NCBI GenBank assembly: GCA_017469845.1
Contig: JAFUFP010000054.1
Location: forward strand, 1-41,403
DNA length: 41,403 nt
Direction: 5' to 3'
Origin: Bacteroidales bacterium
GTDB lineage: Bacteria; Bacteroidota; Bacteroidia; Bacteroidales; UBA932
Numbering within the stretch: position 1 is the stretch's first letter; each line of letters opens with the position of its first letter. Positions 26,169-35,509 of the stretch are shown here, in pieces. The notes below the pieces were generated by a model that was not told the DNA's origin, ran no database searches, and was given only the letters and a program-made list of their open reading frames with translations. The position numbers and the translations under genes are program-made.

Positions 26169-27899
26169 CTAGATGAAGTCCTCGTGTTCCCTTATATCCT
26201 TGAGGCGGAGCTGGATGTTGGAATTGCCCCTGTAATAGTTCTCAACTATCGAATAGCAGATATCAACCGGGTTTCCGTTCTTTATGTGCTCGAAATACTC
26301 TGACATGTTGAACCCTATCGCCGAGATCTGTCTGGTATTCCCGGGATCCTGGATGAGTTCGAGCTTCAGATGCTGTCCGGCGGGTCCGACCTTCCTTCCG
26401 GTACCGTAATCATAGACATTTTCGGTCAGGAATACCGGGGTGCTGTTCCCGGGGCCGAAAGGCTGGAACTGCTTGAGGATCCTGAAGAACTTGGGTGTGA
26501 TCTGTGCGAAATCCAGTTTGGCGTCGACATCAACGATGGGCGTACTCATGTCGAGGGTGAGATGCTCACCTACCCACTTGTCCATACGACGGGCGAATTC
26601 GGGAAGATTCTCCTCCTTCATGGTGAGACCTGCCGCATAAATGTGTCCCCCGAAGTTTTCCAGAAGATCCGCACACTGCTCGATGGAGCTGTACAGGTCG
26701 AATCCCCTCACACTCCTTGCCGACCCCGTAACGAAGCCATTCGATTGTGTCAGGACGAAGGTGGGTTTGTAGAACGCTTCCACAAGTCGTGAAGCCACGA
26801 TTCCGACGACACCCTTGTTCCATGAAGGGCTGTATACTATCGTCGTATGTTCCTTGGCGAGACACCTGCCGTCTTCGACCATCTGGAGAGCCTCCTTCGT
26901 TATCTCGCGGTCAATGCTCTTGCGCTCATTGTTGTTGTCGTTTATCTGCTGGCCTATGGTCGCGGCGCTGGATGCGTCACTGCAGGTGAGAAGTTCAACG
27001 GCAAGACGTCCTGTCTCCATTCTTCCTGCGGCATTGATCCTCGGTCCGATCTTGAAGACTATGTCGTCGATGGTGACATGGGACTGCTCGAGATTGGCAA
27101 GATCGATGATGGCCTTGAGTCCTTGGCGGGGACTTTCGTTAAGACGCTTGAGTCCGAAATGCGCAAGCACCCTGTTTTCACCGGTCACCGAAACGAGATC
27201 CGATGCGATCGAAACTACCAGAAGATCCAGAAGCGGAAGAAGTTCATCGAACGGAATGCCGAACCTCTGGCTATACGCCTGCACCAGTTTGAATCCCACT
27301 CCGCATCCGGAAAGATCATCAAACGGATAATGGCAGTCTTCCCTTTTGGGGTCAAGGACAGCTACCGCCGGAGGAAGGACTTCCTCAGGAAGATGATGGT
27401 CACAAATGATCACGTCTATCCCCTTTGTCCCCGCATAGCGTACCTTGTCTATGGCCTTGATGCCGCAATCCAGGGTTATTATGAGTGAGAATCCTCCTTC
27501 AGCGGCCCAATTGATTCCTTTGATGGAGACACCGTACCCCTCATCATAGCGGTCGGGAATGTAGAAGTCGACATTAGGGGTAAGTTTCTTCACGAAAGAG
27601 TACACGAGTGAAACGGCTGTCGTTCCGTCGACATCGTAATCCCCGTATACCAGAATCTTCTCTCCGGAGATGATAGCCTTACGCAGGCGATCCACCGCCT
27701 TGTCCATATCCTTCATGAGGAACGGGTCATGGAGCTCGGCAAGATCCGGACGGAAGAATGAGCGTGCCTCCTCGAAAGTGGTGACGCCCCTTTGCACAAG
27801 AAGACTCGCCAGGACAGGGTCCACACCCAGTTCGGCCGAGAGGCGTGCCACCGCCTCCTGGTCAACTACCGGTTTGACTATCCATCTGTTTTCCCTCAT
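26169..27899 (-). CDS. recJ: Single-stranded-DNA-specific exonuclease RecJ
   Basis: 576 aa. DHH-family phosphoesterase motifs in order: VYGDYDVDGTTA (about 83-94), ITLDCGIKA, ICDHHLPEE (the DHH block, about 160-168), and the DHHA1 part with GPRINAAGRMETG (about 288). C-terminal OB-like domain with PFGPGNSTPVF. It degrades 5' ends of single-stranded DNA in recombination and mismatch repair, with two metal ions. Family length and motifs are normal. The gene is transcribed divergently from lysS, and the region between has both promoters. Confidence 0.95.
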   Translation of the reverse strand: MRENRWIVKPVVDQEAVARLSAELGVDPVLASLLVQRGVTTFEEARSFFRPDLAELHDPFLMKDMDKAVDRLRKAIISGEKILVYGDYDVDGTTAVSLVYSFVKKLTPNVDFYIPDRYDEGYGVSIKGINWAAEGGFSLIITLDCGIKAIDKVRYAGTKGIDVIICDHHLPEEVLPPAVAVLDPKREDCHYPFDDLSGCGVGFKLVQAYSQRFGIPFDELLPLLDLLVVSIASDLVSVTGENRVLAHFGLKRLNESPRQGLKAIIDLANLEQSHVTIDDIVFKIGPRINAAGRMETGRLAVELLTCSDASSAATIGQQINDNNNERKSIDREITKEALQMVEDGRCLAKEHTTIVYSPSWNKGVVGIVASRLVEAFYKPTFVLTQSNGFVTGSARSVRGFDLYSSIEQCADLLENFGGHIYAAGLTMKEENLPEFARRMDKWVGEHLTLDMSTPIVDVDAKLDFAQITPKFFRILKQFQPFGPGNSTPVFLTENVYDYGTGRKVGPAGQHLKLELIQDPGNTRQISAIGFNMSEYFEHIKNGNPVDICYSIVENYYRGNSNIQLRLKDIREHEDFI

Positions 27900-27975
27900 G
27901 GTGAAATATCCTTCTTGTGGTCAATTCCGCCGGCAAAAAAGCCTCCTGGAGGCCCCAAGCCGAAACGGATTCTTA

Positions 27976-27983
27976 CAAAGATA
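27976..27983 (-). promoter_or_regulatory. Promoter -7 box of recJ
   Basis: On the minus strand TATCTTTG is a perfect TAnnTTTG match, 77 bases upstream of the recJ ATG. It lies back to back with the lysS promoter 33 bases away. Confidence 0.55.
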
Positions 27984-28015
27984 CCCAATAAATTTTAATT
28001 TCGGCATTATTTCAG

Positions 28016-28023
28016 TATTTTTG
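28016..28023 (+). promoter_or_regulatory. Promoter -7 box of lysS
   Basis: TATTTTTG, a full TAnnTTTG match, lies 69 bases before the lysS ATG at 28092. An AT-rich stretch precedes it but no clear -33 TTG. Confidence 0.5.
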
Positions 28024-28091
28024 CATCCTCACAAAAGAAGGCAGGAACTATTCACGGCCGCAGAGAATGCGCCGATCTAACAAAAAAAAGT

Positions 28092-29642
28092 ATGGCAACA
28101 CAGCAGTTAAGCGAGCAGGAGATTCTCCGTAGGGAGTCAATGAACAAGTTGAGGGAATTGGGTATCGAGCCGTATCCCGCCCCTCTGTATCCGGTAAACG
28201 CCACTTCAAAGGAAATCCTTTCCGGTTTCAATGCCGAGGAGGGGAATTTCCAGGATGTATGCATAGCGGGAAGGATAATGTCCCGCAACATCATGGGAGC
28301 CGCTTCTTTCATGAAACTCCAGGATGGTGAAGGCAGAATACAGGTCTATGTCAAGAGGGACGAAATCTGCCCCGGAGAGGACAAGACCATGTACAACACC
28401 GTCTTCAAGAAACTGCTTGACATCGGAGACATCGTCGGAATCAAGGGATACGCTTTCGTCACCAAAACCGGCGAGACTTCGGTTCATGCCAAGGAACTCA
28501 CCGTCCTGAGCAAGTCTCTCAAGGTTCTCCCCATCGTCAAGGAGGCTGACGGAAAGGTTCACGACGCTTTCACCGATCCCGAACTCCGTTACCGCCAGAG
28601 GTATGTCGACCTCATCGTCAATCCCCAGGTAAAGGACACATTCATCAAGAGGGCCAAGATCATTTCCACGATGAGGGAGTATTTCAACGAGGCCGGTTGC
28701 CTCGAGGTCGAAACCCCCATCCTCCAGTCAATCCCGGGCGGAGCCACGGCACGTCCTTTCATCACCCATCACAACGCTCTGGACATTCCCCTGTACCTTA
28801 GGATCGCGAACGAGCTCTACCTCAAGAGACTCATCGTCGGCGGATTCCCCGGAGTGTATGAGTTCGCGAAGGATTTCCGCAACGAGGGTATGGACAAGAC
28901 CCATAACCCCGAGTTCACATGCATGGAGATCTATGTGGCCTACAAGGACTATATCTGGATGATGGAGTTCGTCGAAAAGATGCTCGAAAGGATATCCACC
29001 GCCGTCAACGGTTCCACCATAGTGAACATCGCCGGAAACGAGGTAGACTTCAAAGCCCCTTACCGCAGAATCGGCATTCTTGACGCCATCAAGGAATACG
29101 CCGGAGTCGACGTGGCCGGAATGGGTGTGGACGAACTGAGGGCCACCTGCAAATCCCTCAATGTCGAGTTCGAGCCTTCGATGGGCGTAGGCAAACTCAT
29201 TGACGCCATCTTCGGAGAGTACTGCGAGAAGAATTTCATCCAGCCCACATTCGTCATCGACTATCCCGTCGAGATGTCGCCCCTTACCAAGCGTCACAGG
29301 ACGAATCCCTCCCTCACCGAGAGGTTCGAACTCTTCGTATGCGGAAAGGAACTCGCCAACGCCTACTCCGAGCTCAACGACCCCGTCGACCAGCTCGAAA
29401 GGTTCGAAGAGCAGGCCAGGCTCAAGAGCGGCGGAGACGATGAGGCCATGTTCATCGACTACGACTTCGTCCGCGCTCTCGAATACGGCATGCCCCCCAC
29501 TTCCGGACTCGGAATGGGCATCGACCGTCTCACAATGTTCATGACAGGACAGACAACCATCCAGGATGTGCTCTTCTTCCCTCAGATGAGGCCCGAAAAG
29601 ATCGTCAAGAAGGAAGAAAAAGCCGAGGACAACCAGGAATAA
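28092..29642 (+). CDS. lysS: Lysyl-tRNA synthetase, class II
   Basis: 516 aa. N-terminal OB-fold anticodon-binding domain (about 55-150, [20 protein letters not shown]), then class II motif 1 ([19 protein letters not shown]), motif 2 ([20 protein letters not shown]) and motif 3 ([16 protein letters not shown]). Charges tRNA-Lys with lysine and ATP in the cytosol. It ends with a short acidic tail after FFPQMRPE. Starts an operon-like run with the TrmH-type methylase (13 bases on) and aroE. Confidence 0.96.
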   Translation: MATQQLSEQEILRRESMNKLRELGIEPYPAPLYPVNATSKEILSGFNAEEGNFQDVCIAGRIMSRNIMGAASFMKLQDGEGRIQVYVKRDEICPGEDKTMYNTVFKKLLDIGDIVGIKGYAFVTKTGETSVHAKELTVLSKSLKVLPIVKEADGKVHDAFTDPELRYRQRYVDLIVNPQVKDTFIKRAKIISTMREYFNEAGCLEVETPILQSIPGGATARPFITHHNALDIPLYLRIANELYLKRLIVGGFPGVYEFAKDFRNEGMDKTHNPEFTCMEIYVAYKDYIWMMEFVEKMLERISTAVNGSTIVNIAGNEVDFKAPYRRIGILDAIKEYAGVDVAGMGVDELRATCKSLNVEFEPSMGVGKLIDAIFGEYCEKNFIQPTFVIDYPVEMSPLTKRHRTNPSLTERFELFVCGKELANAYSELNDPVDQLERFEEQARLKSGGDDEAMFIDYDFVRALEYGMPPTSGLGMGIDRLTMFMTGQTTIQDVLFFPQMRPEKIVKKEEKAEDNQE

Positions 29643-29654
29643 TACTCCGACAAC

Positions 29655-30470
29655 ATGAGGATCGAAACCATCACATCGGTCCAGAACCCGAAAATAAAGG
29701 ACCTTCTATCGCTTCAGGAGAAATCCCGACTAAGGCGCCAGAAGGGCCTTTTTGTCGTTGAAGGCCGGAGGGAATTCCTCCATTGCCTTGAGGCAGGATT
29801 CATCCCGTCGTGCCTTTTCATCTGCGGAGAGATTCTCTCCCCCGATGAGATGCAGCGAATCGTCTCCCTTTCTGAAAAGGCGAATCCGAAAGTCGGCATA
29901 ATGCAGGTCAACTCCTACATCTATGACAAGATAGCCTATCGGGGAGGTACAGAAGGCATCATAGCGGAAGTCAATAGTGTCGACAGGACCCTTGAAGACC
30001 TCGTTCTCTCAGAATCTCCCCTCATCGCTGTACTCGAAGGAGTCGAAAAGCCCGGGAATCTCGGGGCCGTGTTAAGAAGCGCCGACGCCGCCGGAGCTGA
30101 CGCCGTCATCATCTGCGACCCGCTCACCGACATCTACAATCCCAATCTCATCAGGGCAAGCCTCGGAGCGGTATTCTCCCGCCAGGTTGCGGTTGCATCA
30201 TCCGAAGACACCATAGCCTTTCTCCGGAAAAAAGGCATCGGCATCTTCACGGCACAGCTTCAGGACTCGTCCGTGTACTATTCGACGGATTTCAGGGGTC
30301 CGACCGCGATCGTTATGGGCACCGAATCCACCGGACTGTCCAATGCATGGAGGGAAGCTGCGACAGGCCACATAATGATACCCATGCTCGGGCAGCTTGA
30401 TTCACTCAACGTGTCGGTTTCGGCAGCCATCCTCCTTTTCGAAGCCGTAAGACAGCGTCAAACGAAATGA
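29655..30470 (+). CDS. TrmH/SpoU family RNA 2'-O-ribose methyltransferase
   Basis: 271 aa. The N-terminal part (LLSLQEKSRLRRQKGLFVVE) is the substrate-binding domain of this family. The C-terminal SPOUT domain has the three knot motifs: EGVEKPGNLGAVLRSADAAG (about 128-147), IVMGTESTGLS and IPMLGQLDSLNVSVSAAILL. It transfers methyl from S-adenosylmethionine to a ribose in rRNA or tRNA; the target is not predictable. Its last four bases overlap the aroE start (ATGA), 12 bases after lysS. Confidence 0.92.
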   Translation: MRIETITSVQNPKIKDLLSLQEKSRLRRQKGLFVVEGRREFLHCLEAGFIPSCLFICGEILSPDEMQRIVSLSEKANPKVGIMQVNSYIYDKIAYRGGTEGIIAEVNSVDRTLEDLVLSESPLIAVLEGVEKPGNLGAVLRSADAAGADAVIICDPLTDIYNPNLIRASLGAVFSRQVAVASSEDTIAFLRKKGIGIFTAQLQDSSVYYSTDFRGPTAIVMGTESTGLSNAWREAATGHIMIPMLGQLDSLNVSVSAAILLFEAVRQRQTK

Positions 30471-31423
30471 CAAATCACCTTCCCCACATGAATTCTGAAA
30501 AATACGGCCTCATAGGCCACCCGATCCACGACTCCAAAAGTCCGGAAGTCTTCTCCGCGGCATACGGAGGTGAACTTCCGTACGACCTGATAGAGGGCGA
30601 CAACTTCGAGGAATCCTTTGCACGCTTCTTGGAAGGATACCGTGCCATCAATGTGACCGCCCCCTTCAAAGAGCTGGCGTTCGCGAAGGCTGTTTCATAT
30701 GCCAAGGAAGGGAAAGGTTCCGTTTCCGGTCCCTGCTTCAAGATAAGGGCCACCAACCTTTTGGTCAAGACCGCGGAAGGAATCGAGGCGCACAATTCCG
30801 ATTTCACCGGAATAATCCTCGCCGTAGCCGAAGCGTATTTCCCCGGTGTCGTCAAGCAATGCTATGCCCTTTACGGAGAAGACGCCTACAAGAGAGTGCA
30901 CCAGTTCATGAAAGTGAGTCTCCCTGACATCTTCAAGGAAAAGCCTCAGGCCCTCATCGTCGGTGCCGGAGGAGCCGGAAAGGCTGCCGCGGTTGCCGCC
31001 GCCGAAATGGGCTTCGACGTCGCGATAATGAACCGGACTCCCGACAAGGCGCAGAAGATCGCAGACGATCTTCCGGAGTATTCTTTCATCGTCACGCCGG
31101 TAAGCGATTTCAAAGGGGCCGTGAAGGAATGCGACCTCATAATCTACACCCTTCCGGTGAAGATTGACGCGGTGGATTCTCTGACGGAAGAAGATTTCGC
31201 CGGAGAAGACCGATACTCTTCCGGAAACCCCGCAAAAGTGGTTCTGGAAGCCAACTACAAGACACCGGCATTCAGCGGAAGAGTCCTCGAGGAGATGAAT
31301 CTCGGAGGATGCCAATACGTAAGCGGGGACAGATGGCACATGTACCAGGCGATCACCGGATACTCCATCATGACCGGTAAAACTCCCGACATGGACGCCA
31401 TCATGGCGACATACAGGGTATAG
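30467..31423 (+). CDS. aroE: Shikimate dehydrogenase
   Basis: 318 aa, longer than the usual 270-290. Substrate residues are present: HDSKSPEV (SxSP block), catalytic Lys in NVTAPFKE (about 66), and Asp in NSDFTG (about 109). The NADP fold begins at VGAGGAGKAAAVAA (about 165) with NRTPDKA further on. The stretch between NSDFTG and the Gly-rich loop carries about 30 extra residues (around 115-155). The closing YQAITGYSIMTG replaces the common QA..F..WTG. Reduces 3-dehydroshikimate to shikimate. An in-frame ATG eight codons in (MNSEKYG) is also a good start. Overlaps the methylase gene by four bases. Confidence 0.9.
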   Translation: MTNHLPHMNSEKYGLIGHPIHDSKSPEVFSAAYGGELPYDLIEGDNFEESFARFLEGYRAINVTAPFKELAFAKAVSYAKEGKGSVSGPCFKIRATNLLVKTAEGIEAHNSDFTGIILAVAEAYFPGVVKQCYALYGEDAYKRVHQFMKVSLPDIFKEKPQALIVGAGGAGKAAAVAAAEMGFDVAIMNRTPDKAQKIADDLPEYSFIVTPVSDFKGAVKECDLIIYTLPVKIDAVDSLTEEDFAGEDRYSSGNPAKVVLEANYKTPAFSGRVLEEMNLGGCQYVSGDRWHMYQAITGYSIMTGKTPDMDAIMATYRV

Positions 31424-31549
31424 GAACATTTTCCGCCCCACTATCGGCCACGGCTGGAAGATTTCTCGAAAATAATCCCTATATTGCATGGGATTTGGCC
31501 TTGAGCCATTCCGGAAAGAACATTAACATTTTTAGACACTCAACAAGTC

Positions 31550-32083
31550 ATGTCACTGAACAAAGTCATGCTCATCGGTAACGTCGGAAGAGACCCAGAA
31601 ATACGTTACCTCGAAGGAAACACGCCCCAGGCTACAAAAGTAGCGCAATTCACTCTCGCCACCACAGAAAGGTACCGCGACCGTAGCGGAGAACTCCGCG
31701 AAAATACGGAATGGCACAACATCGTAATGTGGAGAGGCTTGGCCGACACAGCCGAAAAAGTCGTAAAAAAAGGTACTCAACTTTACATAGAAGGTAAACT
31801 GCGGACCAGAACATGGAACGACCAAAGCGGAAACCGCCATGACAGGACCGAAATCGTCGCCGACACATTCCAGCTTCTGGGAAGACGTCCCGACGGACAG
31901 GCCGCTCAGCAGGGTTCATATGCTCCCTCGCAGCCCTCTTATCAGCAACCGTCTTATCAACCTCAGGCACCGTCCCAGCCCTCCTATCCCCAGCCTTCAG
32001 CCAACCCCTACCAGCAGGCGGCTCAGCAGCCTCCCGTACAGGAAGCGGCTTCCATGGGACCGGAAGATGATCTTCCCTTCTAG
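31550..32083 (+). CDS. ssb: Single-stranded DNA-binding protein
   Basis: 177 aa. OB-fold of about 110 residues (MSLNKVMLIGNVGRDPEIRY to FQLLGRRPDG), a disordered linker rich in Gln, Pro, Ser and Tyr (about 118-168), and the protein-recruiting tip MGPEDDLPF. Coats single-stranded DNA and recruits repair and replication partners, RecJ among them in other bacteria. The 126-base gap upstream has a possible weak -7 box (TATATTGC) at about 31481 and no clear terminator for aroE. Separated from purA by 50 bases. Confidence 0.95.
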   Translation: MSLNKVMLIGNVGRDPEIRYLEGNTPQATKVAQFTLATTERYRDRSGELRENTEWHNIVMWRGLADTAEKVVKKGTQLYIEGKLRTRTWNDQSGNRHDRTEIVADTFQLLGRRPDGQAAQQGSYAPSQPSYQQPSYQPQAPSQPSYPQPSANPYQQAAQQPPVQEAASMGPEDDLPF

Positions 32084-32133
32084 CGTTCCTGACTTCAAAG
32101 AATGTAAAATCCCCTGATATACAACACACTCAA

Positions 32134-33396
32134 ATGAGCAAAATAGACGTAGTACTCGGTCTCCAGTGGGGAGACGAAGGTAAAGGAAAAATCGTTGACG
32201 TTCTCGCCGGAAGATATCCTGCGGTAGCCAGATTCCAGGGCGGTCCCAATGCCGGCCACTCGCTCCAGTTCGACGGAAAGAGTTTCGTGGTGAGAAGCAT
32301 CCCTTCAGGAATTTTCCGTGAAGGTTCCGTCAACATCATCGGAAGCGGAGTCGTATTCGACCCCACGGTATTCCGTGAGGAATGTGCAAACGTCAGCAAG
32401 ATGGGCATCGTTCCCCAGGAGAAGATCGTCATCTCGAAGAAAGCGCACCTCATTCTCCCTACCCACAGGCTGATGGACGCCGCCCTTGAGACGGCTGCCG
32501 GAAAGGGAAAGATCGGTTCCACCCTCAAAGGAATCGGACCTACCTATACCGACAAGGTGGCAAGACACGGTCTTCGTGTCGGAGATATCCTGACTCCCGA
32601 CTTCAAGGATAAGTTCGAAGCCCTCAAGGCACGTCACATAAGGGAATTCGCTTCACTCGGATTCGAGTGCAACCCCGAAGAGAAAGAAGCGGAATGGATG
32701 GATGCCATCGAGTTCGTCAAGGGATTCAAGCTGATCGACTGCGAGTATTTCGTGAACGGATGGCTTGAGGATAAGCCCATGCTCGCCGAAGGTGCCCAAG
32801 GATCACTCCTCGACGTTGACTACGGTTCGTATCCTTTCGTCACTTCTTCATCGACGACCATCGGAGGCGTCTGCACTGGACTCGGTGTCGCCCCTTCCAA
32901 GGTAGGCCATGTATACGGCATCTTCAAGGCATACTGCACCAGGGTCGGAAGCGGTCCCTTCCCTACCGAGCTCTTCGATGAGACCGGAGAGAAAATCCGT
33001 CAGATCGGTCACGAATTCGGTGCCGTCACCGGAAGGCCCCGCCGCTGCGGATGGCTTGACCTCGTTGCCCTCAAATACACCGTCATGATCGACGGAGTGA
33101 CTGACCTCATCATGATGAAGGCTGACTGCCTCGACTCCTTCGAGACGATAAAGGTTTGCACCTCATACATGATCGACGGTAAGGAAACGAAGGAATTCCC
33201 CTTCGACACAAGGGCCGAAATCACCCCCGTCTATACGGAATTCAAAGGTTGGCACACCGACCTCACCGGAATACGCAAAGAGAAAGACCTTCCCAAGGAA
33301 TTCAAGGACTACATCAAGTTCATGGAGGATTATCTCGGAGTTCCTATCACCATCATCTCCCTCGGACCTGACAGGGAAGCTACGATTGAAAGGTAA
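32134..33396 (+). CDS. purA: Adenylosuccinate synthetase
   Basis: 420 aa. N-terminal P-loop GLQWGDEGKGKIVDVLAGRY, then GPTYTDKVARHGLR, EGAQGSLLDVDYGSYPFVTS, GSGPFPTELFDE and TGRPRRCGWLDL, closing with VPITIISLGPDREATIER. Couples IMP and aspartate with GTP hydrolysis to give adenylosuccinate, first committed step to AMP. The gene is intact. The sequence of its last 23 codons and terminator recurs 2.2 kb downstream with only synonymous changes (see findings). Confidence 0.96.
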   Translation: MSKIDVVLGLQWGDEGKGKIVDVLAGRYPAVARFQGGPNAGHSLQFDGKSFVVRSIPSGIFREGSVNIIGSGVVFDPTVFREECANVSKMGIVPQEKIVISKKAHLILPTHRLMDAALETAAGKGKIGSTLKGIGPTYTDKVARHGLRVGDILTPDFKDKFEALKARHIREFASLGFECNPEEKEAEWMDAIEFVKGFKLIDCEYFVNGWLEDKPMLAEGAQGSLLDVDYGSYPFVTSSSTTIGGVCTGLGVAPSKVGHVYGIFKAYCTRVGSGPFPTELFDETGEKIRQIGHEFGAVTGRPRRCGWLDLVALKYTVMIDGVTDLIMMKADCLDSFETIKVCTSYMIDGKETKEFPFDTRAEITPVYTEFKGWHTDLTGIRKEKDLPKEFKDYIKFMEDYLGVPITIISLGPDREATIER

Positions 33397-33490
33397 TACG
33401 GCAATTCAAGATGTTGATAGAGCGGGTTTGGAACAATCGTTTCAGACCCGCTCTATTTCAGCATTCAACATCCACTTCAGAGCGATTTTC
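33328..33490 (+). repeat. Left copy of the purA 3'-end/terminator repeat
   Basis: The last 23 codons of purA (33328-33396), the hairpin terminator and some downstream bases match 35524-35686. In the coding part there are 8 base differences in 69, all at third positions and all silent. Similarity fades after CACTTCAG.GCGATT near 33487. Confidence 0.85.
33418..33455 (+). terminator. Terminator of purA
   Basis: TAGAGCGGGT / ACCCGCTCTA forms a 10-bp stem, extended by TTG/CAG pairs, then TTTCA. It is 21 bases after the purA stop. A diverged second copy is at 35616-35648. Confidence 0.75.
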
Positions 33491-33515
33491 ATACCGCCAA
33501 TTGTTCGGCTCAATC

Positions 33516-33547
33516 TTGGTTTATTAAAGAAATAATGTATACCTTTA
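33516..33547 (+). promoter_or_regulatory. Probable promoter of the accessory island
   Basis: TTG at 33516-33518 and TACCTTTA at 33540-33547 are separated by 21 bases, fitting the Bacteroidota -33/-7 arrangement with one mismatch in the -7 box. It lies 45 bases before the first island ORF. Confidence 0.45.
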
Positions 33548-33592
33548 CAACGTATGGCCTGAAACTTACTTTATCCGCTAAACGTTCGCACC

Positions 33593-33997
33593 ATGAAAAG
33601 AGCATTCCACATCATTGCCTTCATGCTGCCGCTTTCGGTGGTAAGTGCTTCTTTTGCGCCCAAAGCACATCCCAGTGCGTCATTTTACGCAAATGGGCCT
33701 ATGCTGACTTCTTCCGGATATCAATGTCCTGCAGTATGGGAACCATCCGCGCTCATTTCCTCATTAGGACATACTGATGAAGAAGAGCCGTCCATCTTTT
33801 TCAACGGATCCACCTCTTTCTTTCCGGTACCCGATATGACCGCGACGCTTCCCCCGTCCGCGTTTTCTCCGCAATCCGGAGACGATGTGGTGTCTCCCAT
33901 CATCAGAGTTTCAGATATGGATGCGCCTATTGAGAAATGGATTAAACAGATTGAGGATACTATTCGAGGCAATTATAATATGAGGAAAAACAGATGA
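33593..33997 (+). CDS. Hypothetical secreted protein A of the purA island
   Basis: 134 aa with an N-terminal signal peptide (MKRAFHIIAFMLPLSVVSAS). The remainder is polar and Pro/Ser-rich, with no domain I recognise, and ends in a short helical stretch (EKWIKQIEDTIRGNY). The last four bases overlap the next start (ATGA), so the two are probably coupled. It sits alone with two other putatively secreted ORFs between purA and a second purA tail. Function unknown. The ORF is real only if the signal peptide and coupling are taken as evidence; no homologue is apparent to me. Confidence 0.6.
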   Translation: MKRAFHIIAFMLPLSVVSASFAPKAHPSASFYANGPMLTSSGYQCPAVWEPSALISSLGHTDEEEPSIFFNGSTSFFPVPDMTATLPPSAFSPQSGDDVVSPIIRVSDMDAPIEKWIKQIEDTIRGNYNMRKNR

Positions 33998-33998
33998 T
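33982..33998 (+). repeat. 17-bp direct repeat, left copy
   Basis: GAGGAAAAACAGATGAT occurs here, across the end of ORF A and start of ORF B, and exactly again at 35510-35526 at the edge of the second purA tail. The 1.5 kb between them holds ORFs B and C. Confidence 0.85.
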
Positions 33999-34482
33999 GT
34001 GTTTATTTCTAACGATTGCCCTTGTTTTACAAGGGATGTTTCACAACGGAGGTTGGGTGGAGATTAACCTGCAAAACAAGGAAGAAGATAAAGTATTGTT
34101 TTGCATTCCCCACCGCTACTACGAAAGCCATACCAATACAAATGGCCATGGGACATTAATAGGCTATGATTTAGTAGGTTTGGCAACACATATTGTATAT
34201 GCACGTACTTATAATGCAGAACTGGAGATAGAGGATTGGACTGCCAACTATCAGATTATTACAGATTCAAAGATTGTAAGGAAAGGCATTAGGGAGGGGA
34301 TGTATTGGAGATCTGATGCATTCTTAAAAGAATCTGGAGAAATCCTATTTACATTATATGGATACGGTAAAGATTCTTTGGCAATAAACCATATAATGGA
34401 TTCTGCGCATATTGACAGAGCAAATGAGCGTGCTGATAATCTTTTGATTACCCTTATGATGTCTACTCCACTTTGGAACTAA
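33994..34482 (+). CDS. Hypothetical secreted protein B of the purA island
   Basis: 162 aa, first ATG at 33994 overlapping the stop of protein A. Hydrophobic N-terminus (MMCLFLTIALVLQGMF) suggests export. The rest is beta-rich with many aromatic residues (CIPHRYYESHTNT, HIVYARTYNAELEIEDW) and no motif that I can name. The gene is visibly more AT-rich than the surrounding core genes (ATT, AAA, GAT codons common), which suggests it came from elsewhere. It is preceded by AGGAAAAAC, a modest ribosome binding site. Function unknown. Confidence 0.6.
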   Translation: MMCLFLTIALVLQGMFHNGGWVEINLQNKEEDKVLFCIPHRYYESHTNTNGHGTLIGYDLVGLATHIVYARTYNAELEIEDWTANYQIITDSKIVRKGIREGMYWRSDAFLKESGEILFTLYGYGKDSLAINHIMDSAHIDRANERADNLLITLMMSTPLWN

Positions 34483-34510
34483 CGCCATCAATAGTTTATG
34501 GGAAGTGATC

Positions 34511-35497
34511 ATGAAAACAATATACAAAATAATGTTTGCTGCAGAATGGCTCTTAACGGTGTTGATCATATCTTCCTACAGTCAGAATCATGCCTCTCTT
34601 CATTCCAAGAAGTTGGCAAGAGTCATATGTGTAAATACAAAAATAGATGAAGAAATCAGACATTTCATATCTTATGCAAAGGAGGCTGATGATTTAAACA
34701 ACACCGGTAATTGGTATCTTCATACATCTGGTACAGAAAGAACAGGAATATCTTGCATTATCCATAAAGATAATCATTATTTCCCGAGTCATGGAAGAGC
34801 ATACCTCTTGTACGATGATATAGTCATTATCCTTAAAGACTCGCCCGACAAAAGAAATTTTCGAAAAACAAATGATTCGAGGATTTTCCAAATGCAGAAT
34901 AGACCTACACCAGATTCCGTGTCCGTTCCCTATTTGAGCATTTCTACCAACAATCAGGGTAATCTATTTTCGATCAAAAGCAATATCATGAGCCTCTCTC
35001 TTAGCGAGGCAAGCATTTCATATCTGGTAAATAAAACAAAATGTGCATTCGATTGGGTTAAACGAGGAGAAGACGAAGATATTCATATCAAGCAAATTCT
35101 TCCACGAGTTGAGTGTTCAGACGGATTGTTGGAAAAAGAGATTAGATATTTTTTGAGTCAGCGTCCAAAGACCAAAGGCACTCGTTATTGGAATATTTCA
35201 TTAACTGATCAGATTTATACCCAGCGAGGTTCTGAAGTCACCAGATGCACAATCAACTTTGAACCTCACGGACCGGATTTTGGAGAAGCTTATCTTCAAT
35301 ACGGTCAAGATATTCTTGTTTTGATGGAAAAAGTGGATGAAACTTTTTTCAAGTTCATGCCTAATAATCATAGGGAGTTTTCTATGGTCAAAAATCGAAC
35401 TCCACAGATGAGCCACCAGACTTTTCTTGATATCTGGTTCACGAAACAAACAGTGCTGCAGAAACGTTGCGAATTCAATCCACTCAATCCTGAGTAA
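34511..35497 (+). CDS. Hypothetical secreted protein C with an internally duplicated domain
   Basis: 328 aa from ATG 34511 (a GTG two codons upstream is a poorer choice). Signal peptide MKTIYKIMFAAEWLLTVLI. The protein contains two copies of one domain of about 70 residues: copy 1 (about 47-118) runs from EEIRHFISYA to YLLYDDIVIILKD, copy 2 (about 205-280) from KEIRYFLSQ to YLQYGQDILVLMEK. Both have a Trp-centred strand (NWYLHTSG / YWNISLTD), a Cys strand (SCIIHKD / RCTINFEP), an HG near the centre and an AYL.Y turn. AT-rich like ORF B. I do not recognise the domain. Second gene between the 17-bp direct repeats. Confidence 0.72.
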   Translation: MKTIYKIMFAAEWLLTVLIISSYSQNHASLHSKKLARVICVNTKIDEEIRHFISYAKEADDLNNTGNWYLHTSGTERTGISCIIHKDNHYFPSHGRAYLLYDDIVIILKDSPDKRNFRKTNDSRIFQMQNRPTPDSVSVPYLSISTNNQGNLFSIKSNIMSLSLSEASISYLVNKTKCAFDWVKRGEDEDIHIKQILPRVECSDGLLEKEIRYFLSQRPKTKGTRYWNISLTDQIYTQRGSEVTRCTINFEPHGPDFGEAYLQYGQDILVLMEKVDETFFKFMPNNHREFSMVKNRTPQMSHQTFLDIWFTKQTVLQKRCEFNPLNPE

Positions 35498-35509
35498 AAT
35501 CTTTTTTTG

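Noticed and set aside
33535..33777. Open frame of 80 codons beginning in the promoter of the island
   Set aside because: It overlaps ORF A in another frame, starts at the proposed -7 box and has no signal peptide.
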